64,000 nt of DNA, taken from positions 3,102 to 67,101 of the forward strand of contig NZ_BMVV01000009.1 of the NCBI RefSeq assembly GCF_014650895.1. Reading direction: 5' to 3'. The position numbers and the translations under genes were made by a program. A model generated the notes under the pieces. It searched no databases and had not been told where the DNA came from. It worked only from the letters and a program-made list of their open reading frames with translations. This document shows, one piece after another, positions 61,501 to 64,000 of this stretch (position 1 is its first letter; each line of letters opens with the position of its first letter). Source of the stretch: Streptomyces omiyaensis (GTDB taxonomy: Bacteria > Actinomycetota > Actinomycetes > Streptomycetales > Streptomycetaceae).

Positions 61501-61586
61501 ACGCCCTTGCCGCCGCCGGTCACGACGGCGACCTTCCCCTGGAGGCCGGGTGCGGCCGGGGGCACGGGACCGGACGGCCGGCTCAT
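55488..61586 (-). CDS. Iterative lipid/polyketide synthase: ER-KS-KS(inactive)-KR-DH
   Basis: 2032 aa. (1) Residues ~14-268: FabL-like enoyl reductase, VAVVTGGGKGVGAAVSRELA, Tyr164-x6-Lys171 in NYLLVGVCKAALEAMTRYLA (Y-x6-K is the enoyl-reductase pattern). (2) ~345-775: active ketosynthase, Cys531 (VVDTACSSSLYA), His665 (HATGTPVGD), His698 (SVIGHTGW). (3) ~785-1110: second KS fold with the active Cys replaced (LDTGVASGRDAL, Val983), chain-length-factor-like. (4) ~1150-1600: ketoreductase, ATGGARGITAACLLGLA and SDYSPANDF. (5) ~1720-2000: hot-dog dehydratase, GFLLDHLVDGRPTVPGVLLA. No AT or ACP: these come from the adjacent AT-ACP protein. Resembles PUFA/hglE-type secondary lipid synthases, but the order is unusual. 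ATGA overlap with the AT-ACP gene. Confidence 0.85.
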   Translation of the reverse strand: MSRPSGPVPPAAPGLQGKVAVVTGGGKGVGAAVSRELARHGAHVVVNFFHSPRAAEETVAAIRRDGGSAQALRASVAKREQVTAMFEAVAAEHGGVDVLVNNAARGVFARFDDLTDTEWQRALDTNLHGARWCALAAAPLMAARGGGAIVNVSSIGAGLAMDNYLLVGVCKAALEAMTRYLAADLGPLGIRVNTASAGLLDNPTAALFPGAAGLRDTCRAASPLGRLGTEEDLAQVVAFLVSPHARWVTGQCLLADGGLSVGRAMLTPRTVAAGAGSGTGARTDAEAGAEGGAGAGSPAVPASPASPSVPTPASVPAPASVPAPASASVPSAASAPSVRASASGSGERTVAVVGAGLVAPGVDGPETLWQRLAEGVPRFSEPRERFALDHFWSSRAAPDRTYSRVAGYVRPVPSDGEDFLTAWAHTALAQCGVRELGAGGVRAACFVGAWGEGSQHVEESLLVEAAAEGIASHWPVPADGDLRERLRELLRAGYPRAGRLAEHLPRAAVRRAVERLLPGRGTPVRVVDTACSSSLYAVDLGARAVLDGECELALCGGVFSLGPRYSVLFSQLGGLSRSGAVRALDAGADGVLFSDGAGFVALKRLDRARADGDRILGVLAGFGAASDGRGRAVHAPHHTGQERALARARAVSGIGAAEVDWVVAHATGTPVGDRVERDVVQRQLPDAWCTSTKSVIGHTGWTAGVASVVHALQALAHSVIPPQTPYTAPAEGAGPRVPTGPVPWPRPAGRPRTVGVSSFGFGGTNAHLLLQDAPRPGETAPVSVPEPVGEDPVVAVAWAAHLPGEPDAREVARRLAAGLPPGGRPSFGTDFPAPSFADVRMPSRTVEAVDRAQLMALQVVARLGGPGGSPWWDGLRERCGVFAAHTGVPSRSPEVTLRCYATSLTETVRRHTSAPAGGARGAEASGLDPKALEEATAALLDAVRARPAPGEDTLAGLMPNVIPARVASLHDLHGPTMTLDTGVASGRDALRAAADRLRRDELDMAVVIGVNGASGPLFSRLRETDSSTVREASEPRGADGMDGVDGLSGLSGVSRADATATAGGADGAGGADVPAERAEPAEGAFALVLTRASVAAARGWTPLGRLAPLLAGLPPEPVALGGRGYRGADDLVAILRRVTAASAPAPTTRRHTLSWRPRGDCAPTGLPVPDRTLVVTAARHAAALRPLVRAGAHSRLLALDEGQDPQQAVDAVLAGNPEGFAHVRVVADARSRGGRPAAPAAGLLVVQEAAFWAVRRLRDRLVADGSCAVAVLAPFRDGLPAPHAHLFTGFVKSLAWELTGCAVRAVVTDSPSARTALTVLEDELARPADGLPVVHHHGGTRFAQRLAEDAPPVPDGELPLAPGAVVVATGGARGITAACLLGLARRVRLRVHLVGSGRPDDVPAALLDTPEEALPAARARYIAGERGRRPGLSVREINTAFDRLLHARESALTLRALRTLCGDDHVRFHTCDVTDPEAVRRLADAVRADGGRVDLLVNGAGLHHPGDITRKTLPGMRRVRDVKLYGHHHLRSAFTGDLAPRLWCNFGSVTGVAGLPGESDYSPANDFLSGAALAGPPGEFTIAWTIWDETGLGSGAVVQAYTARTARLSRMTTEEGVAHFLDELRRRPGCEDRLVTFVGEAEHHSFDLRFPGLCGPPVTSGSGEDGGSGEDGGSGEDGGSGEDGGSGRAGENRVADGSREADGSGGARAGGTAPVGTPGAHGLPGLLPAPSSYHRDRASWRLELALGSHGFLLDHLVDGRPTVPGVLLADIAVQAARTLAPGLAVRSVDDLVFSAWVRARADGRPAPYRVDARRVDLPRSAARGGGTGCAVTVTVRSDTTAPDGRVLARDREHFRATVRLGAPVPFAAARGPLAAPLRPVADPYYAPDSPVLLTGAFRATDQCHTTALGTTARWHPDPRRLDGLPRLGTPCTLLDSLARTPALRPDPDGRHPIPVPRSIERITLHEPGDDHALLGRHPDGLRLHHSPATATSTATAADGRVVARITGMRATVLARLPASAAAAPDGPDRAAR
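56529..56600. repeat. 18-bp tandem repeat, four perfect copies, inside synthase gene
   Basis: Unit GCTCCCTCCGTCCTCCCC, four exact copies, encoding (GEDGGS)4 on the minus strand in the linker between KR and DH domains. Confidence 0.92.
60609..60662. repeat. 18-bp tandem repeat, three copies, inside synthase gene
   Basis: Unit GGACGCAGGAGCGGGGAC, three copies with one change, encoding a Ser-Val-Pro-Ala-Pro-Ala repeat in the linker between ER and KS domains. Confidence 0.88.
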
Positions 61587-63025
61587 GCCGTCGCCTCCGC
61601 CGCGGACGCGTCCAGGGCGGGCAGCGTGCCCAGCAGTCCGGCGAGCGCCGTGAGGGTCGTGTAGCTGGTCAGCCGGGATCCTTCGGCCGGCAGGACCCGT
61701 CCGTAGTGCGTGGCCGCGCGGGCGAAGAGCTCGGTCTGCTTGATGGAGTCCACGCCGAGGTCGGCCTCCAGGTCCGCGTCCTCCGTGAGCACCTCGGGCG
61801 GGTACCCCAGCGCCTCGGCGTACAGGGCCCTCAGCGTCTCCACGACCCCGTGCCGGTCACCGCCCCCGGCGGCACGGGGCGCGGGAGCCGCGGCCGGGGC
61901 CTCGGCGAGGTGCCCGTCCCGGTCTCCGTGGGTTCCGGAGACCCCAAGAACTCCGGAGGCCCCGAGGACCCCGGAGGCCCCGGAAGGATGGACAGGACCA
62001 GGAGGCCTGCGCGGATCGGAGGTCCGGGGGAGGGGGGAAGGTGCACCTCCCGCCCCCATCCCCGCCACCGCGTCGGCCACCGCGTCGGCCACCTCCCGTC
62101 CCCCCGCCCGTCGCCGCAGCGGCGCGATGACGCGTACGCCGGGCACCGTGGCCGCCACGAGGTCGCTCAGGACGCCGCGCGGACCGCACTCCACGAACAC
62201 GTCCACGCCGTCCGCGTGCACGCCGCGCACCGCCTCCGTGAACCGCGTGGGCCGTACGAGGTGGGCCGCGACCAGGTCGGCCACCGCGTCCTCGTCGTCC
62301 AGGCGCCGTCCCAGGATCGCCGAGTGCAGGGCGTGCCGCGCGGGGCCGGTGCGCAGCGCGGCGGCCCGTCCGGCGAAGTCCCCGGCGACCGGGGCGAGCA
62401 TCCGGTGGTGGAAGGCGTACGGAACCCTGAGCCGGGTGGCGCCGATGCCGAGCATCGCGGCCGCGCCGCGGACCCGCTCCAGCGGTTCCGCGGGACCCGA
62501 CACCACGCACTGGCGGGGGCTGTTGTCGGCGGCGAGGGTCACCTCCCACTCGCCCAGGCCGTCCAGGAGCGCGGCGGCGCGGGTCGCGGACACGTCCAGC
62601 GCCACCATCCCGCCGTCCGCCGGAGGGCACGCGGCGAAGGCGTCGTCGCGGGCGGCGACCAGGGCCATGCCCTCCTCCGGGCCGAACACGCCGGCGGCGG
62701 TGAGGGCCACCAGTTCGCCGAAGCTGTGTCCGACCAGGACGCTGGGCCGCAGTCCGTGGCGCTCGGTCAGGACGCGGAAGAGGGCGGTCCCGGCGGCGAA
62801 CAGCGCCGCGTGCAGGTCGGCGGGGGACGTGGTCACGAGCTCGGCCAGGGACGGGGCCCGCTCGTCCAGCAGGAGCCGGGAGGGAGCGGTCCGGCCCACC
62901 CGGACCGCCGCCGCGTCCAGCACCTCCAGCGTCTCGCGCACGAGCGGTTCGTCGTCGGCCAGTGGGGCGAGGGCCCCGGGGAAGTAGGCACCCTGTCCGG
63001 GGAACAGGACGGCGCAGTCCGTCAC
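61583..63025 (-). CDS. Acyltransferase-acyl carrier protein (AT-ACP) didomain
   Basis: 480 aa from GTG 63025, chosen because GGAGG lies about 8 nt upstream. AT domain ~1-320: AVLFPGQGAYFPG, LVGHSFGELVALTAAGVFGP (Ser101), APVAGDFAGRAAALRTGP region. Then a Gly/Ser/Pro linker with GASGVLGASGVLGVSG repeats, then ACP ~395-465 with phosphopantetheine Ser427 in LEADLGVDSIKQTELFARAA. Supplies extender units and carries the chain for the ER-KS-KS-KR-DH protein encoded next (ATGA overlap). A single free-standing ACP fused behind an AT, without KS, is uncommon. LGVDSIKQTE resembles ACPs of PUFA synthases. Confidence 0.87.
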   Translation of the reverse strand: MTDCAVLFPGQGAYFPGALAPLADDEPLVRETLEVLDAAAVRVGRTAPSRLLLDERAPSLAELVTTSPADLHAALFAAGTALFRVLTERHGLRPSVLVGHSFGELVALTAAGVFGPEEGMALVAARDDAFAACPPADGGMVALDVSATRAAALLDGLGEWEVTLAADNSPRQCVVSGPAEPLERVRGAAAMLGIGATRLRVPYAFHHRMLAPVAGDFAGRAAALRTGPARHALHSAILGRRLDDEDAVADLVAAHLVRPTRFTEAVRGVHADGVDVFVECGPRGVLSDLVAATVPGVRVIAPLRRRAGGREVADAVADAVAGMGAGGAPSPLPRTSDPRRPPGPVHPSGASGVLGASGVLGVSGTHGDRDGHLAEAPAAAPAPRAAGGGDRHGVVETLRALYAEALGYPPEVLTEDADLEADLGVDSIKQTELFARAATHYGRVLPAEGSRLTSYTTLTALAGLLGTLPALDASAAEATA

Positions 63026-63159
63026 GGCAACTCCTCCATGGCGCACGGGTCAAGGGGCATGGGAGAGAAAGGGACGAAAGCCCTTGCCGGAAAATGCTCC
63101 CGTCACCTCATATGCCGTGTCACCACCCACACTGATGACCGTGGGCACGTCCGTCCGAA

Positions 63160-64000
63160 TCAGGTGCGGCGCTCGGCGATGTTCGCCCGCTTGTACGTGC
63201 GCATGAGGACGGCCGTCTCCGTCGCCGTCACCCCGTCCAGGCCGGAGAACACGCGCGTGGTGAAGGCGTGCAGGTCGACGGTGTCGCGGTGGCTGGAGTA
63301 GCCGAGGATGTTGGTGGCGCCGGTGGTGAGGACGAGGTGCCGGATCGCGGGCTCCGCCGCGAGCAGCCGGATCGCCGCCTCCAGCCGGCTCGGCGTGACC
63401 GCGAGCCGGAAGCGGGCCTCCAGCGGGTAGCCCAGCACGGCGGGGTCGGCGTGCAGCCTGAGGTGCAGGACGTGGGAGGCCATCAGCCGGGCGAGCCGGC
63501 GGCGGGCCGTCGTCTCGCCGACCTGGAGCCGGTGCGCCAGGCGCGCGGTGGACATCCGGGCGTCCGTGGCGAGCAGGGCGACGAGCCTGCGGTCCAGGTC
63601 GTCCACCGCCGGGGCGGCGGGCAGCGGCGTGCCCTCCCGCACCCTGCGGCGCACCTCGGTCGGCAGGTCGTCGTACGGGGCCCAGTCGCTCGCCGTCAGC
63701 AGCAGCCGGAGGACGACCTGGGAACGGACGTCGACCACCCCGTCGAGACGGCCGATGGCGGAGTCGATCAGGGTGAGCAGGGCGTCGTGGTCCGGAGTCG
63801 TGTACTCGGCGTAGACCTCCAGGTCGCCGGTGGCGACCTCGACGGAGCGGGCGTCCGCGCGGCGGGCCAGCGCGAGCGCGGTCTCGTGGACGCGGCCGGG
63901 GGCGCACCGTACGGCGACCTCGGCGGTCACCCCCTCGCCGAGGTACTCCGGGGTGAGGGCCGCGGTGAAGCGGACCCGGCCGGTGGCGGTCAGCCGTTCG
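63160..64000 (-). CDS. Lrp/AsnC-family regulator, two-module (start beyond window)
   Basis: The frame is open to the right edge (RLTATGRVRFTAALTPEYLG just inside), so the N-terminus is outside the window. Visible: an AsnC ligand-binding half (VAVRCAPGRVHETALALARR), then a helix-turn-helix VDDLDRRLVALLATDARMST, ARLAHRLQVGETTARRRLAR and a second ligand-binding half ending MRTYKRANIAERRT. Tandem Lrp proteins of ~330 aa are common in Streptomyces. GTG 63930 is an internal possible start. Lies 134 bp upstream of, and on the same strand as, the AT-ACP gene; it may regulate the synthase cluster. Confidence 0.82.
   Translation of the reverse strand, partial: ERLTATGRVRFTAALTPEYLGEGVTAEVAVRCAPGRVHETALALARRADARSVEVATGDLEVYAEYTTPDHDALLTLIDSAIGRLDGVVDVRSQVVLRLLLTASDWAPYDDLPTEVRRRVREGTPLPAAPAVDDLDRRLVALLATDARMSTARLAHRLQVGETTARRRLARLMASHVLHLRLHADPAVLGYPLEARFRLAVTPSRLEAAIRLLAAEPAIRHLVLTTGATNILGYSSHRDTVDLHAFTTRVFSGLDGVTATETAVLMRTYKRANIAERRT

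Noticed and set aside
55488..61586. Modular type I polyketide synthase
   Set aside because: No AT or ACP in the protein, and a single active KS with a cysteine-less partner; the layout points to an iterative lipid-type synthase.

Overview
The window reads as Streptomyces chromosome. It is very GC-rich with strong third-position GC, genes are packed with four-base ATGA/GTGA overlaps, and it carries a Tpg-type telomere terminal protein, DNRLRE/RHS secreted proteins, Imm10-type and HEAT-repeat proteins and a urea-type ABC transporter. No tRNA, rRNA or CRISPR array was seen.

Left part (about 1-20 kb) is an accessory, decaying region. It holds at least four damaged transposase genes (IS1182-like at the left edge, IS5-like at 9.7-10.6 kb and 15.6-16.4 kb in opposite orientation, and a DDE fragment at 18.6-19.2 kb), a truncated cation-efflux gene, a NUDIX fragment, a TnsA-like fragment, a gene frameshifted by a clean 13-bp tandem duplication, a short GyrB-like protein with altered ATP-site residues, and an intact tpg gene without a tap partner. 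Two operons stand out. One is a small sulfur/metal-type module (thioredoxin-like, TehB-like methyltransferase, TusA-like). The other is a six-gene minus-strand operon: ABC exporter, 27-residue peptide, APH-type kinase, NUDIX, MFS and methyltransferase.

20-26.3 kb is one giant secreted DNRLRE/RHS protein (2099 aa) with an unrecognised C-terminal tip. A two-helix membrane protein lies behind it and is a candidate immunity partner.

26.5-38.6 kb is ordinary chromosome: VOC protein, GH1 beta-glucosidase plus MFS sugar transporter, a VanZ/two-component/GNAT operon, methyltransferase, a MarR/EamA divergent pair sharing two perfect palindromes, GNAT, a small membrane protein, and a DUF3592-like membrane protein split at a run of seven G.

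38.6-45.4 kb is a urtABCDE urea-type ABC operon (minus), a MarR regulator, and a periplasmic-binding-fold protein without a signal peptide. 45.6-53.6 kb reads as a 3-hydroxybutyrate utilisation locus: CoA-transferase subunits, secreted esterase/oligomer hydrolase, 3-hydroxybutyrate dehydrogenase-like SDR, metabolite:H+ symporter and a GAF/PucR-type activator.

54-64 kb is a compact iterative fatty-acid/polyketide (secondary lipid) synthase locus on the minus strand: Lrp/AsnC regulator, AT-ACP protein, a 2032-aa ER-KS-KS(inactive)-KR-DH megaprotein, a phosphopantetheinyl transferase whose frame runs on through the next gene, and an SDR. The fused FabL-like enoyl reductase, the cysteine-less second KS and the free-standing AT-ACP make it the best candidate here for an undescribed biosynthetic system.
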